From: Oscillospiraceae bacterium
GTDB taxonomy: Bacteria > Bacillota_A > Clostridia > Oscillospirales > Ruminococcaceae
DNA: 64,000 nt
Direction of reading: 5' to 3'
NCBI GenBank assembly: GCA_017523995.1
Contig: JAFWUX010000108.1
Location: 49,322 to 113,321, forward strand
The notes under the pieces were generated by a model. That model made no database searches. It saw only the letters and a program-made list of their open reading frames with translations, and was not told where the DNA came from. The stretch's first letter is position 1. The number at the start of each line of letters is the position of its first letter. This document shows positions 1 to 8,477 of the stretch, piece by piece. The position numbers were made by a program, and so were the translations under genes.

Positions 1-289
1 CTGCGCCGCTGCCGTCGATAACCGGACGGTTCTTCAGCTCATCCTGTGCAGCGCGAAGCTGATTCTTCGTCGTACCCAATTCGCCGCGGAGTCGGGAGAG
101 TTCAGCTTCATATTCGGCTTTCAGTTCATCGGTAGCACCGCCGCCGGACTGCGCTTTTTTCTTCAGTTCATCGCGCTCTTCCTGCAAGGCATAAATCTGG
201 GAATTCAATTCATCGACGTATGCTAAAACATCTTCCTTCACAAAACCGCCACCGATTTTCGTGGTTCTCAAAACATTTGGCTGATCCAT
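1..289 (-). CDS. DivIVA-like coiled-coil protein, N-terminal part
   Basis: The gene runs off the left edge, so only the first 96 residues are seen. It begins MDQPNVLRTTKIGGGFVKED, followed by VLAYVDELN and a heptad-like run rich in Glu, Lys, Leu and Ala (about residues 30-90), which suggests a long coiled coil. The opening motif (GGGFxKEDVLxYVDEL) resembles DivIVA/GpsB-type division proteins of clostridia, which bind curved membrane and sit next to ftsZ in many Firmicutes; this is a family resemblance, not proof. The start codon at 289 is preceded by a weak GGAGCG. It has its own promoter at 426-454 and lies behind the ftsZ terminator, so it is probably a separate transcript. Confidence 0.6.
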   Translation of the reverse strand, partial: MDQPNVLRTTKIGGGFVKEDVLAYVDELNSQIYALQEERDELKKKAQSGGGATDELKAEYEAELSRLRGELGTTKNQLRAAQDELKNRPVIDGSGA

Positions 290-425
290 AAGTACGCTCC
301 AATCCTCCGCAAAAAAATGATATTGCACGGCTGCGGGATGCTCAAAACTGCCGTTGCCGGAACTGTTCGCGGATGCAGTTCCTCCTGTGGCAGCTGATCA
401 ACAGTATCCCACGAGTACATAATAT

Positions 426-454
426 ATGATAACACATTTTCGCATTTTTTGCAA
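426..454 (-). promoter_or_regulatory. Sigma-A-type promoter of the DivIVA-like gene
   Basis: Read on the minus strand there is TTGCAA, a 17-base spacer and TATCAT. The start codon of the DivIVA-like gene lies about 130 bases downstream, leaving a moderately long untranslated leader. The 290-425 stretch holds short GC-rich inverted repeats but no riboswitch I recognise. Confidence 0.6.
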
Positions 455-620
455 GCCGCTATATGTAGAAATATCCGGTTGTTTTTCGTGCAACTTCACC
501 ATATATCTTAGCCATTTTCCGGAACAATCGACAAAAACGAAACCATTTATGCCGATTTCAGGCGCTTTTCGCATCTTTCGGAACTGTGCAGAAATCACTT
601 TCCGATCCTGAGCGGAATAT

Positions 621-652
621 AAAAAAACAGACCGCCGAAGCAGTCTGTTTTG
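621..652 (-). terminator. Rho-independent terminator after ftsZ
   Basis: On the minus strand AACAGACTGC, a TTCG tetraloop and GCGGTCTGTT form a ten-pair stem (one G-U) followed by a run of T. It starts ten bases after the ftsZ stop codon and separates ftsZ from the DivIVA-like gene. Confidence 0.9.
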
Positions 653-659
653 TGTGATC

Positions 660-1820
660 TTATTTCTTATCAAGGATCTTGAAGATCTCGGAGAGATCAT
701 CGTCATCGTCAAGGCGCGGGATCGCACCGGACGGACGCTGCTGTGCAGCCTTTCTCGGCTCGACGGATGCAAAGTTATCGACGAGCGGATTCTTGACCTC
801 TATCGGCTCCTTCTTCTTCTTTTCAGCAGGCAGCGGAACATCGTCGATGGTGTCCGGCGTCTTGTCCTCATAGCCTGCAGCGATGACGGTGATAACCATC
901 TCGTCGCTCATATCCTCCTTGAACGCAGTACCGAGGATGACTTCAACACCCGGTGCAGCGGTCTCGGTGATCTTCTGCGTTGCAGCATCGACCTCAGCAG
1001 AAAGCACATCCTCGCTCATTGCGATATTGATGAGCAGGCGCTTTGCACCGGCGATCGAGGTTTCGAGCAGCGGGCTGGAAATAACAGCAGAAGCTGCCTC
1101 GTCCGCCTTGTTCTTGCCTGCGCCGTGACCGATTGCCATATGTGCATAGCCGGCACCCTTCATGATCGTGGAGACATCCGCGAAGTCCAGATTGATATAG
1201 CCGTCCTCAACGATCAGATCGGAGATCGACTTGACACCTGTTTTCAGCACATCATCCGCCATTGCAAAGCTCTGGCGCATGGTGAGCGGCTTATCAAGAC
1301 CGACGAGCAGACGCTCATTCGGAATAATTACGAGGGAATCAACATATTTTTTCAGTGTCTCGATACCGCGCTCAGCCTGTGCCATTTTCTGCTCACGCTC
1401 GAAAGCGAACGGCTTGGTGACAACTGCGACCGTCAGGATCCCGAGTTCCTGTGCGATCTGTGCAACGACGGGAGCTGCACCGGTACCGGTACCGCCGCCC
1501 ATACCTGCGGTAATGAAGATCATGTCCGCACCCTTGAGTGCATTGCTGATCTCATCACGGTTTTCCTCTGCGGACTGTCTGCCGACCTCAGGACGGTTGC
1601 CTGCGCCTCTGCCCTTCGTCAGCTTTGCGCCGATCTGGATTCTGGTCGGTGCCTTCGAGTTCAGCAGTGCCTTTGCATCGGTGTTCACCGCGATATACTC
1701 AATATTTTTCACATCTGCCTGTACCATGCAGTCCAGAGCATTTCCGCCGCCGCCGCCGACGCCGACGACCTTAATATTCACCTGCGGGTCAAATGAATCT
1801 TCATAAACAAAATCAGTCAT
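660..1820 (-). CDS. ftsZ: Cell division protein FtsZ
   Basis: Tubulin-like GTPase that polymerises into the Z ring at mid-cell. The 386-residue product has the GTP-binding glycine loop VGGGGGNA (about 21-28), the tubulin signature GGGTGTG (108-114), the NxxF/RxE region NRPEVGR, and the T7-type FADV motif. I chose the ATG at 1820 rather than an upstream in-frame start because GGAGGAAC lies just before it. The flexible linker is short and the last residues (DDDDDLSEIFKILDKK) do not match the usual IPxFLR-type peptide that binds FtsA. It follows ftsQ but has its own promoter at 1885-1913. Identification is certain; the effect of the unusual tail is inference. Confidence 0.98.
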   Translation of the reverse strand: MTDFVYEDSFDPQVNIKVVGVGGGGGNALDCMVQADVKNIEYIAVNTDAKALLNSKAPTRIQIGAKLTKGRGAGNRPEVGRQSAEENRDEISNALKGADMIFITAGMGGGTGTGAAPVVAQIAQELGILTVAVVTKPFAFEREQKMAQAERGIETLKKYVDSLVIIPNERLLVGLDKPLTMRQSFAMADDVLKTGVKSISDLIVEDGYINLDFADVSTIMKGAGYAHMAIGHGAGKNKADEAASAVISSPLLETSIAGAKRLLINIAMSEDVLSAEVDAATQKITETAAPGVEVILGTAFKEDMSDEMVITVIAAGYEDKTPDTIDDVPLPAEKKKKEPIEVKNPLVDNFASVEPRKAAQQRPSGAIPRLDDDDDLSEIFKILDKK

Positions 1821-1884
1821 CAAAGTTCCTCCATTTCGACAGCCCAAGGTTCCGCTCGGGAGAGCCGCCTACAAACATATAGTT

Positions 1885-1913
1885 ATTTTATCACAGTTTC
1901 GATGTGAATGCAA
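1885..1913 (-). promoter_or_regulatory. Promoter of ftsZ
   Basis: Minus-strand TTGCAT, 17 bases, TAAAAT, located about 65 bases before the ftsZ start codon and after the ftsQ stop. It would let ftsZ be transcribed apart from the rest of the division cluster. A palindromic stretch TCACATCGAAACTGTGA fills the spacer (TCACA/TGTGA), so an operator inside the promoter is possible. Confidence 0.65.
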
Positions 1914-1975
1914 GCGGATTTTTTATTTTTGCGCAACTTTGTGCAATTTAACGAATAATTTGTTTGAATATTATG

Positions 1976-2869
1976 TCATTCTATGGCAGTTGACGTGGTT
2001 GTGGTAGTCGTTTCGGCGGATTGCGGCGCAGTCTCCGTAATCATGCTGAGCCACGAAGGCGTCGTAACCGGATTTTCGATTGTTTCCAGCGGCAGAACGG
2101 AGATCTGTTTGTTGCCGATCATCGTCAGTTTGTAGTTCTTGTTCGCATTCAGATTATTGAGCTTTTCAAATACAGTGAGCGCCAAACGGAGCTTATAAAC
2201 TGCATCGCTGCTGTTGCCCATATGGAACACGGCATTGCTGCCGATGTAAACCAGAATATCACTCTGATCCGCCATATCCAGCGACCAGATGCGCGGATCG
2301 CCGCACTCGGAGACCGCGGCGGTCAGGGTCTTGAGGATGTTGTCGCGCTTTTCGTCCTCGGAGCGCAGCACCATACCGATCGAACCCTCCGCCGGATTGT
2401 AGCCGGAGATAATCAGCAGCCCCGGATACGGATCCTCTTTGAGTTCTTCGAGCACGCGGTTCGAGGAGCTGACCAGCAGATAGCCGTAGCTCTGCGTGAT
2501 ATTCGCAACCGGCACCGCCCGCTCAACCTTGATTTCGACTGTGGACGGAAACTGCCGCGTCACCGTGACTTTCTCTGCATACACAACATTTGCGCGGACA
2601 CGTTCCGCTGCGATATTCGTATCCAGCCGCACGAGATTATCGTGATATTTGATCTGGCTCAGCGCCACGATCTGCTCGTCCGGCGTATCGGTTTCATTGA
2701 TGACCACAATATCCTTGATATTGAAGAACAGCGTCATCGAAAGCGCTGCCGCAAGCCCGATCACCAGTACAATGACCAGCAGAATATAGGCTCTGTGACC
2801 GCGTGTCCGGCGGCGGCGGCGTTTGCTGCTGCGCTGCCGTTTGACACTCTGCTTGACGACGTCCTGCAT
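1976..2869 (-). CDS. ftsQ: Cell division protein FtsQ/DivIB
   Basis: Bitopic membrane protein of the divisome that links early and late division proteins. The 297-residue product has a very basic N-terminal tail (KRQRSSKRRRRRTR, about 9-23), one membrane segment (about 28-49) and an extracytoplasmic POTRA domain beginning at FFNIKDIVVINE, followed by the FtsQ beta domain with ATVEIKV-like FPSTVEIKVERAVP. The C-terminus is Thr-rich (ETTTTTTSTA). Position between murA and ftsZ is the standard place for ftsQ/divIB. Sequence identity in this family is low, so the call rests on architecture plus position. Confidence 0.88.
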   Translation of the reverse strand: MQDVVKQSVKRQRSSKRRRRRTRGHRAYILLVIVLVIGLAAALSMTLFFNIKDIVVINETDTPDEQIVALSQIKYHDNLVRLDTNIAAERVRANVVYAEKVTVTRQFPSTVEIKVERAVPVANITQSYGYLLVSSSNRVLEELKEDPYPGLLIISGYNPAEGSIGMVLRSEDEKRDNILKTLTAAVSECGDPRIWSLDMADQSDILVYIGSNAVFHMGNSSDAVYKLRLALTVFEKLNNLNANKNYKLTMIGNKQISVLPLETIENPVTTPSWLSMITETAPQSAETTTTTTSTAIE

Positions 2870-2910
2870 CCGTTCTCACTCCTCTCTCCGACTTCTGAGA
2901 CAATATTGCC

Positions 2911-2970
2911 CTGTTGAACGTGGAAAAATGCCGTAACGTATCAGCGTGGATTTTCCCACAAGTTCAACAG
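2911..2970. repeat. Inverted repeat between murA and ftsQ
   Basis: CTGTTGAAC at 2911-2919 is the exact complement of GTTCAACAG at 2962-2970, with an inner TGG-AAAA/TTTTCCCA pairing. There is no T run on the minus strand after it, so it looks more like an RNA hairpin for mRNA processing or stability between murA and ftsQ than a terminator. Confidence 0.5.
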
Positions 2971-3069
2971 AGTTTTCAACACTATAACCCTGCAACCACG
3001 CGGAAACCGGCGGTTTTCCCCCGCCTTCCGGATAGTTTTGCACTTTTTCAACCAAGTTTTCAACAAAAT

Positions 3070-4368
3070 TCAGAGTTTCACACCCGAAAAGCTGCGCTCC
3101 AAGGCTGAAAACGCTTTGCGCTCGGTCGCGATGCCGAGACTGTTGAAAGTCTCTGCAAAATGTTCATATCCGCGGTCCAGATGCTGCAGACCGGAAAGAT
3201 ATGTGATACCCTCCGCACCGGCCGCCGCAGCAGCCAGTGCCGCGCCGCCTCTGAGATCCATCGCTTCGACGGATGCGCCGTGCAGCTTCGGGACGCCGGT
3301 CACAACCGCAGTTCTGCCTGATACGCGGATATCTGCGCCCATTCTTGCCAGCTCGCCCATGTGCTTGAACCGGTTTTCAAAGATCGTTTCCTCCAGCATG
3401 CTCGTGCCCTTTGCCGTGCAGAGCACCGCCGAAATCAATGCCTGCGCATCAGTCGGGAAGCCCGGATACGGCATCGTGCGTATGTAGCTGATGCTTTTGA
3501 GCGGTCCGGTGCGGTCTAAGAAGATGCGGTCTCCGCAGACGCCGATCCGGCAGCCTGCCTGCTCCAGCAGATCCAGACAGCTTTTCATGTCCTGCGGGGC
3601 TGCATCGCGCAGACAGATTTCGCCGCCTGCCGCCGCACCCGCGCAAAGATAGGTCATCGCGGCGATGCGGTCTGCCATGACGCGGTATTCCGTGCCGTGC
3701 AGATGCTTTCCGCCGCGGATCACAACGGTATGCGTTCCGGCGCCCTGAATCTCCGCGCCGCACTGATTGAGAAAGCCCGCGAGATCGGCGATCTCGGGCT
3801 CACAGGCGGCATTTGTCAGGACGGTCTCACCCTCTGCACAGACGGCTGCCATCAGGACATTCTCCGTCACCCCGACAGACGGGATCGGCAGATGAATCCT
3901 TGCGCCGGTAAGCTTCTCCGCGGAGCAGAACATTCTGCCTGCCCCCTCGCGGATCCGCACACCCATTGCGCGCATCGCATCCAGATGCAGATTGATCGGG
4001 CGCGGGCCAAGCTCGCAGCCGCCGGGCATGGTCAGCGTGCAGCGCTTCATGCTGCCGAGAATCGGTCCAAGAAACATGATGGACGAGCGCATCGCGCGCA
4101 TATCCTCATCCGGAATCTCATAGACCTCCGCCGATTCCCGAACGATCCGGACGGTATTGCCCTCCGCCGTCGAACGGCATCCGAGCCGGTTCAGGATCCG
4201 GCATGCCGCGTAGACATCCGAGAGCTGCGGCACATTTGTCAGGACGGTCTCGCCGCCGCAGAGCAGTGCAGCCGCCATCAGCGGGAGCGCGCTGTTCTTC
4301 GCGCCCTGTACGGAAATCTCACCGTGCAGCGGTCTGCCGCCGGTTATTTTCAGATACTCCTCTGTCAT
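3070..4368 (-). CDS. murA: UDP-N-acetylglucosamine 1-carboxyvinyltransferase
   Basis: Cytoplasmic enzyme that transfers enolpyruvate from PEP to UDP-GlcNAc, the first committed step of peptidoglycan synthesis and the fosfomycin target. The 432-residue product has the two-lobed EPSP-synthase fold features: GAKNSALPLMAAALL near residue 22, and the catalytic loop MPGGCELGPRPINLHL with the fosfomycin-sensitive Cys at 118. Length is normal for MurA. It sits between murG and ftsQ, about 100 bases downstream of murG. Many Firmicutes carry two murA genes; which paralogue this is cannot be told here. Confidence 0.97.
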   Translation of the reverse strand: MTEEYLKITGGRPLHGEISVQGAKNSALPLMAAALLCGGETVLTNVPQLSDVYAACRILNRLGCRSTAEGNTVRIVRESAEVYEIPDEDMRAMRSSIMFLGPILGSMKRCTLTMPGGCELGPRPINLHLDAMRAMGVRIREGAGRMFCSAEKLTGARIHLPIPSVGVTENVLMAAVCAEGETVLTNAACEPEIADLAGFLNQCGAEIQGAGTHTVVIRGGKHLHGTEYRVMADRIAAMTYLCAGAAAGGEICLRDAAPQDMKSCLDLLEQAGCRIGVCGDRIFLDRTGPLKSISYIRTMPYPGFPTDAQALISAVLCTAKGTSMLEETIFENRFKHMGELARMGADIRVSGRTAVVTGVPKLHGASVEAMDLRGGAALAAAAAGAEGITYLSGLQHLDRGYEHFAETFNSLGIATERKAFSALERSFSGVKL

Positions 4369-4469
4369 ATTGCATCACCTCAAACGTAAAGGGCGGTATC
4401 CGCCGTTTGTCTTTAGCGTATGCTGATTTTGCCGATTCTGTGAATCCGCGCAAAATCCGTTCTCTCTCT

Positions 4470-5588
4470 TTATTTTTGACGAATGTCCTTGATCGCATTC
4501 CAGATGCGGTCATTCGTATCGGTCAGGAACAGCCTGCCCGCGCGCTGGTGCATCGCGAGCCGCTTTTCCGGATCGTTGTAAAGCGCTTCGATATGCTGCT
4601 TCATCAGGTCGATTGTCAGGTCTTTCTGTTCAATGACAACCGCAGCGCCCGCCTTGCCCAGCACCATTGCGTTGTAATACTGGTGGTTTTCAGCCGCCGC
4701 CGGATACGGAATCAGAATCGACGCTCTGCCGACTGCCTCGAGTTCGCTCAGCGTCGATGCACCGGCTCTGCTGATGACAAGATCCGCCGCCGCAAGACAG
4801 ATATCCATATCGTGGATGTACTCGGTCACGCGCATCCGCGGATCATCTGCGATGCCGCGCTTTTTGAGCTCATCCGGCATGGTGTCCCTACCGTGCTTGC
4901 CGTAGGCATGAATATGGTTGATCTGCATATCGGATTCGAGATGCCACTGCATCAGCTCCGGCATCATATCATTGAGACATTTTGCGCCCTGACTGCCGCC
5001 GAACGATACAATCAGCATGCCCTCGCGGTATCCGAGCTGACGGCGTGCCTGCTCTCTGTCCACTTTGGTCATGCCGCCGCGGACGGGCAGTCCGGTCATG
5101 ACGGTGTTTGTGCCTGCGGGGAAGTATTTTTTTGCCTCCTCAAAGGTCATCATGACAGCCTTTGCCTTTTTGGCAAGGAGCTTGTTCGTCACGCCGGGAA
5201 ATGCGTTCTGCTCATGCACCGCCGTCGGGATGCCGAGCTGCTGTGCGGCACGGATCACCGGTCCGGATGCATAGCCGCCGGTGCCGATTGCCAGACACGG
5301 CTGAAATTCGCGGACAATTTTGCGGGCATGTCCGCCTGCCGTCATCAGGTAGCGGACGGCTTTCAGATTCCGTTTGATGTTCTCGGGGCTCAGGCTCCGC
5401 TGAAATCCGGCGGATTCGACAAATTCCATGCGGTAGCCGGCAGCGGGCACGAGGGTCGCCTCCATGCCGTCCGGTGTGCCGACAAACAGAAATTCCGCCT
5501 CCGGATCATGTTCTGCAATGATGCCTGCAATGGCAAGTCCCGGGTTGATGTGTCCGCCCGTACCGCCGCAGGAAATCAGATATCTCAT
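4470..5588 (-). CDS. murG: MurG glycosyltransferase (lipid II synthase)
   Basis: Membrane-associated enzyme that adds GlcNAc from UDP-GlcNAc to lipid I to make lipid II. The 372-residue product starts MRYLISCGGTGGHINPGLAI, the lipid/pyrophosphate-binding glycine loop, and has the second glycine loop VSFGGSQGAKCLNDM and the UDP-GlcNAc-binding SRAGASTLSELEAVG with IPYPAAAENHQYYNA, all hallmark MurG motifs (GT28 family). Gene order ftsW, Nudix, murG, murA is consistent with the division cluster. Confidence 0.97.
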   Translation of the reverse strand: MRYLISCGGTGGHINPGLAIAGIIAEHDPEAEFLFVGTPDGMEATLVPAAGYRMEFVESAGFQRSLSPENIKRNLKAVRYLMTAGGHARKIVREFQPCLAIGTGGYASGPVIRAAQQLGIPTAVHEQNAFPGVTNKLLAKKAKAVMMTFEEAKKYFPAGTNTVMTGLPVRGGMTKVDREQARRQLGYREGMLIVSFGGSQGAKCLNDMMPELMQWHLESDMQINHIHAYGKHGRDTMPDELKKRGIADDPRMRVTEYIHDMDICLAAADLVISRAGASTLSELEAVGRASILIPYPAAAENHQYYNAMVLGKAGAAVVIEQKDLTIDLMKQHIEALYNDPEKRLAMHQRAGRLFLTDTNDRIWNAIKDIRQK

Positions 5589-5646
5589 ATTGGTCTCCAG
5601 TCTTTCGGTTCACAGCCTCCGCTGTGTGGATTTATGTTCCTGCATC

Positions 5647-6147
5647 TCAAAGATGGATGTACGTCCCGTATGCCTCCGCGATCAGCGGCGTGTGCTGCGG
5701 GATTGTTTTATGCGCTGCAATCAGCGCCTTGTATTCGTCAGTTGTTACCCAGCGGAACGCATCGGTTTCGCCCTCCTGCATCCGGAGCTGCGCATCCTGC
5801 ACATCGCGGCGGAGCAGGAAAAATGTGTGGATATACCCCGTTCTGTGAAAGACGCCGCAGGGAATCAGGTCGGATTCCGCTGCACGGATGCCGGTCTCCT
5901 CAAAGAGCTCGCGGACGGCACCTTCGACCGCCCGTTCGCCGGACTGCACGCATCCGCCGGTGATCTCCCATCTGCCGGAATACTTCTTCGGGAATGCGCG
6001 CCGTGTCATCAGGAATCTGCCGTCGCTGCGCAGCGTCATGACCGCGGTCAGCATCAGATTCGTTCCTGCCGGCACGGGATTCCCGCGCAGAACCGTCCCG
6101 AGGATTCTTGTGCCGGTATCATCATATAAATCGAGCAGCTCTGTCAT
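5647..6147 (-). CDS. Nudix hydrolase
   Basis: Predicted hydrolase of nucleoside diphosphates linked to another moiety. The 166-residue product has a complete Nudix box from Gly65 to Ile87 (Gx5Ex7RELxEExGI) with the metal-binding Glu residues 80, 83 and 84. The N-terminus (MTELLDLYDDTGTRILGTVL) resembles NUDIX proteins of the isopentenyl-diphosphate isomerase-like or YfcD group, but the substrate cannot be read from sequence. I start it at the ATG at 6147 because AAAGGGGTG precedes it; a longer reading would overlap ftsW by about 50 bases. Lying between ftsW and murG in a dcw cluster is unusual, which hints at a housekeeping role in nucleotide-sugar or isoprenoid diphosphate metabolism (inference). 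Confidence 0.85.
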   Translation of the reverse strand: MTELLDLYDDTGTRILGTVLRGNPVPAGTNLMLTAVMTLRSDGRFLMTRRAFPKKYSGRWEITGGCVQSGERAVEGAVRELFEETGIRAAESDLIPCGVFHRTGYIHTFFLLRRDVQDAQLRMQEGETDAFRWVTTDEYKALIAAHKTIPQHTPLIAEAYGTYIHL

Positions 6148-6175
6148 CGGCACACCCCTTTCGTCCGTTCTGAAA

Positions 6176-7390
6176 TCAGTCGAGCTTTGCCTGTCTGGAA
6201 ATATTGAGCAGCACGCCCATTTCGGCAAGCTGCATCATCAGCGCCGTGCCCCCGTATGAGAAGAACGGCAGCGAAATGCCTGTTGGCGGAATCGCCTTTG
6301 TGACAACGGCGATATTCAGCAGCGCCTGCAGTCCGATGTGCATGGTAAAACCGACTGCAATCAGCATGCCGAATTTATCCTTCGCCTTTGCCGCGATATA
6401 GAAGCCGCGGAAGATCAGCAGGCAGAACAGCAGGATCACCGTCACTGCGCCGACAAAGCCGAACTCCTCGCAGAGGATTGCAAATACATAGTCATTCTGC
6501 GCTTCCGGCAGATACTGATACTTCTGCCGCGATGCGCCGAGTCCGAGACCGAACATGCCGCCCGAGCCGATTGCAATGAGCGACTGACAGGTCTGCCATG
6601 TCTGATCCTGCATATACTCCGGATCAAACGGATCGAGATACGAGAGGATTCTGTCCTCGAAATAGTCAAAGCCCTTGCTGTGCATCAGATATAGAATGAT
6701 GACCGCCAGCGCGAGCACACCGACCACGATCAGGATGCCGAAATGCAGCGGTCTTGCGCCGCCGACGAACACCAGCGTCACGGCAAGTGTCGCGATGATC
6801 AGCGTACCGGAGACATGCGGCTCCAGCATCATCAGTCCGGCGACAACTCCGAGCATCACCATGTAGGGCACGATGCCGTAGAGGAATGTCTGCATGCGGT
6901 GATCGTTGCGGACAATCAGTGTTGCAAAAAACAGGACAATCGCGATCTTCATCAGCTCCGAGGGCTGGAAGGTCAGTCCGCCCGCACCGCCGATCGCGAT
7001 CCAGCGGCGGGCGAATGTGCCCTGCTTGGAACCGATGCCCGGTATCAGCACCAGAATCAGCATGATCAGTGCCGTGCCGAATGCCGTGCCCGAAACCCAC
7101 AGCTTTTCAAAAAACTGATAGGGCACAATACTCAGGATAAACATTGCAGCAAGTCCGAGACCTGCGAAAATCAGCTGACGGGTTGCGTAATAGGTACCGC
7201 TCAGACCGTCCTCAATCGCTGCCGGATAGGATGCGGAAAACATCATCAGGATGCCGATGACCAGCAGCGCAATGACCGTTCCCAGTAGCACACCGTCCAG
7301 GTCATTGTTCACGAGACGCCGTCCTCTGCCGGCGGGACGCACGCGCGTTTTGGTGCGCGCACCGGATTGTTTTGCCGAAGCAGACGCCAT
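6176..7390 (-). CDS. ftsW: Lipid II polymerase FtsW (SEDS family)
   Basis: SEDS-family peptidoglycan glycosyltransferase of the division machinery, working with the cognate transpeptidase encoded upstream. The 404-residue product has about ten membrane segments, starting near residue 32 after a basic cytoplasmic tail (KTRVRPAGRGRR). Family features include the ARRWIAIGGAGGLTFQPSE loop, the SLIAIGSGGMFGLGLG block, YLPEAQNDYVFAILCEEFGF and the C-terminal PFFSYGGTALM. SpoVE and RodA share these motifs; position in the dcw cluster supports FtsW/SpoVE rather than RodA. Confidence 0.95.
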   Translation of the reverse strand: MASASAKQSGARTKTRVRPAGRGRRLVNNDLDGVLLGTVIALLVIGILMMFSASYPAAIEDGLSGTYYATRQLIFAGLGLAAMFILSIVPYQFFEKLWVSGTAFGTALIMLILVLIPGIGSKQGTFARRWIAIGGAGGLTFQPSELMKIAIVLFFATLIVRNDHRMQTFLYGIVPYMVMLGVVAGLMMLEPHVSGTLIIATLAVTLVFVGGARPLHFGILIVVGVLALAVIILYLMHSKGFDYFEDRILSYLDPFDPEYMQDQTWQTCQSLIAIGSGGMFGLGLGASRQKYQYLPEAQNDYVFAILCEEFGFVGAVTVILLFCLLIFRGFYIAAKAKDKFGMLIAVGFTMHIGLQALLNIAVVTKAIPPTGISLPFFSYGGTALMMQLAEMGVLLNISRQAKLD

Positions 7391-7421
7391 GTTTCAATCA
7401 GCTCCTTTTCTGAAGATGCGC

Positions 7422-8447
7422 TTACAGACGGGTCAGTGCGGCAAGAACGCCGAAGGCCAGCCCGAACAGCGAGAATACGATCACGATTTTGTACTCGCTC
7501 CACTTGCAGAGCTCAAAGTGATGGTGGATCGGGGACATTTTGAAGATACGGCGTCCCTCACCGTATTTTTTTCTGGTGTACTTGAAATAGAGTGTCTGAA
7601 TGACAACGCTCAGTGCATCGAGGACATAGACAATGCCGACGATCACGAGCAGCAGATGCATTCTGCATGCAACGCCGAGTGCGGCAAATGCGCCGCCGAG
7701 ATACATCGAACCGGTATCGCCCATGAAGCACTTTGCCGGATGCAGATTCCAGACAAGGAATCCGATGCAGCCGCCCGCAATCGTGATTGCGTAGAGCGAG
7801 AGCTCCAGTTCATCGAAGGATGCGCAGAGAATGGTCATAACAAGCATCGAGACAACCGTCACCGAGCCGCAGAGTCCGTCGATGCCGTCTGTGAGGTTGA
7901 CCGCGTTGATCATGTAGATCATGAAGAGCAGCATAATCGGATAATAGAGAATGCCGAAGTTCAGCTTGACAAACAGCAGGTCGATTGTTGTTTCGTGATC
8001 GCCCAGCGCATACATTATTGCCAGAAATGCACTGCAAAATACGATCTGGAACAGAATTTTCTGCTTCGGATTCAGTCCTTCGTTGCGCTTCTTGACCGCC
8101 TTGATGAAATCATCGGTGAAGCCGCATGCGCCGGAATAGAACAGCGCAAACAGCATGACCGTCAGCAGGCGGAGTGCATGCGTTGTGGTTGCGGCATCGG
8201 TCAGATCGGGTCCGCCGCGGAAACGCCAGACCGCATAGCCGAGAATCGTTGCAATGACACTGCCGGCAATGAACAGGAATCCGCCCATGATCGGCGTGCC
8301 CTGCTTGGATTTGTGCCACGCCGGACCTTCCTCCAGAATGGTCTGTCCGAAGTGAATGCGGCGCAGAAACGGAATCAGCACAAAACCGCCGAGTGCTGCG
8401 ATGATCGCCGACGTCACCGCGGCACATAAAGTCAACCAGATAGGCAT
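7422..8447 (-). CDS. mraY: Phospho-N-acetylmuramoyl-pentapeptide transferase
   Basis: Integral membrane enzyme that links UDP-MurNAc-pentapeptide to undecaprenyl phosphate to give lipid I. The 341-residue product has about ten hydrophobic segments, the aspartate pair in TDDFIKAVKKRNEGL, the NAVNLTDGIDGL motif with catalytic Asp residues, FMGDTGSMYLGG and the histidine cluster SPIHHHFEL. GGAGG lies ten bases before the start codon. It directly follows murE; the usual murF between them is absent. Confidence 0.97.
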   Translation of the reverse strand: MPIWLTLCAAVTSAIIAALGGFVLIPFLRRIHFGQTILEEGPAWHKSKQGTPIMGGFLFIAGSVIATILGYAVWRFRGGPDLTDAATTTHALRLLTVMLFALFYSGACGFTDDFIKAVKKRNEGLNPKQKILFQIVFCSAFLAIMYALGDHETTIDLLFVKLNFGILYYPIMLLFMIYMINAVNLTDGIDGLCGSVTVVSMLVMTILCASFDELELSLYAITIAGGCIGFLVWNLHPAKCFMGDTGSMYLGGAFAALGVACRMHLLLVIVGIVYVLDALSVVIQTLYFKYTRKKYGEGRRIFKMSPIHHHFELCKWSEYKIVIVFSLFGLAFGVLAALTRL

Positions 8448-8477
8448 AAAACCGGAACCTCCGAATAAATTGAAATC

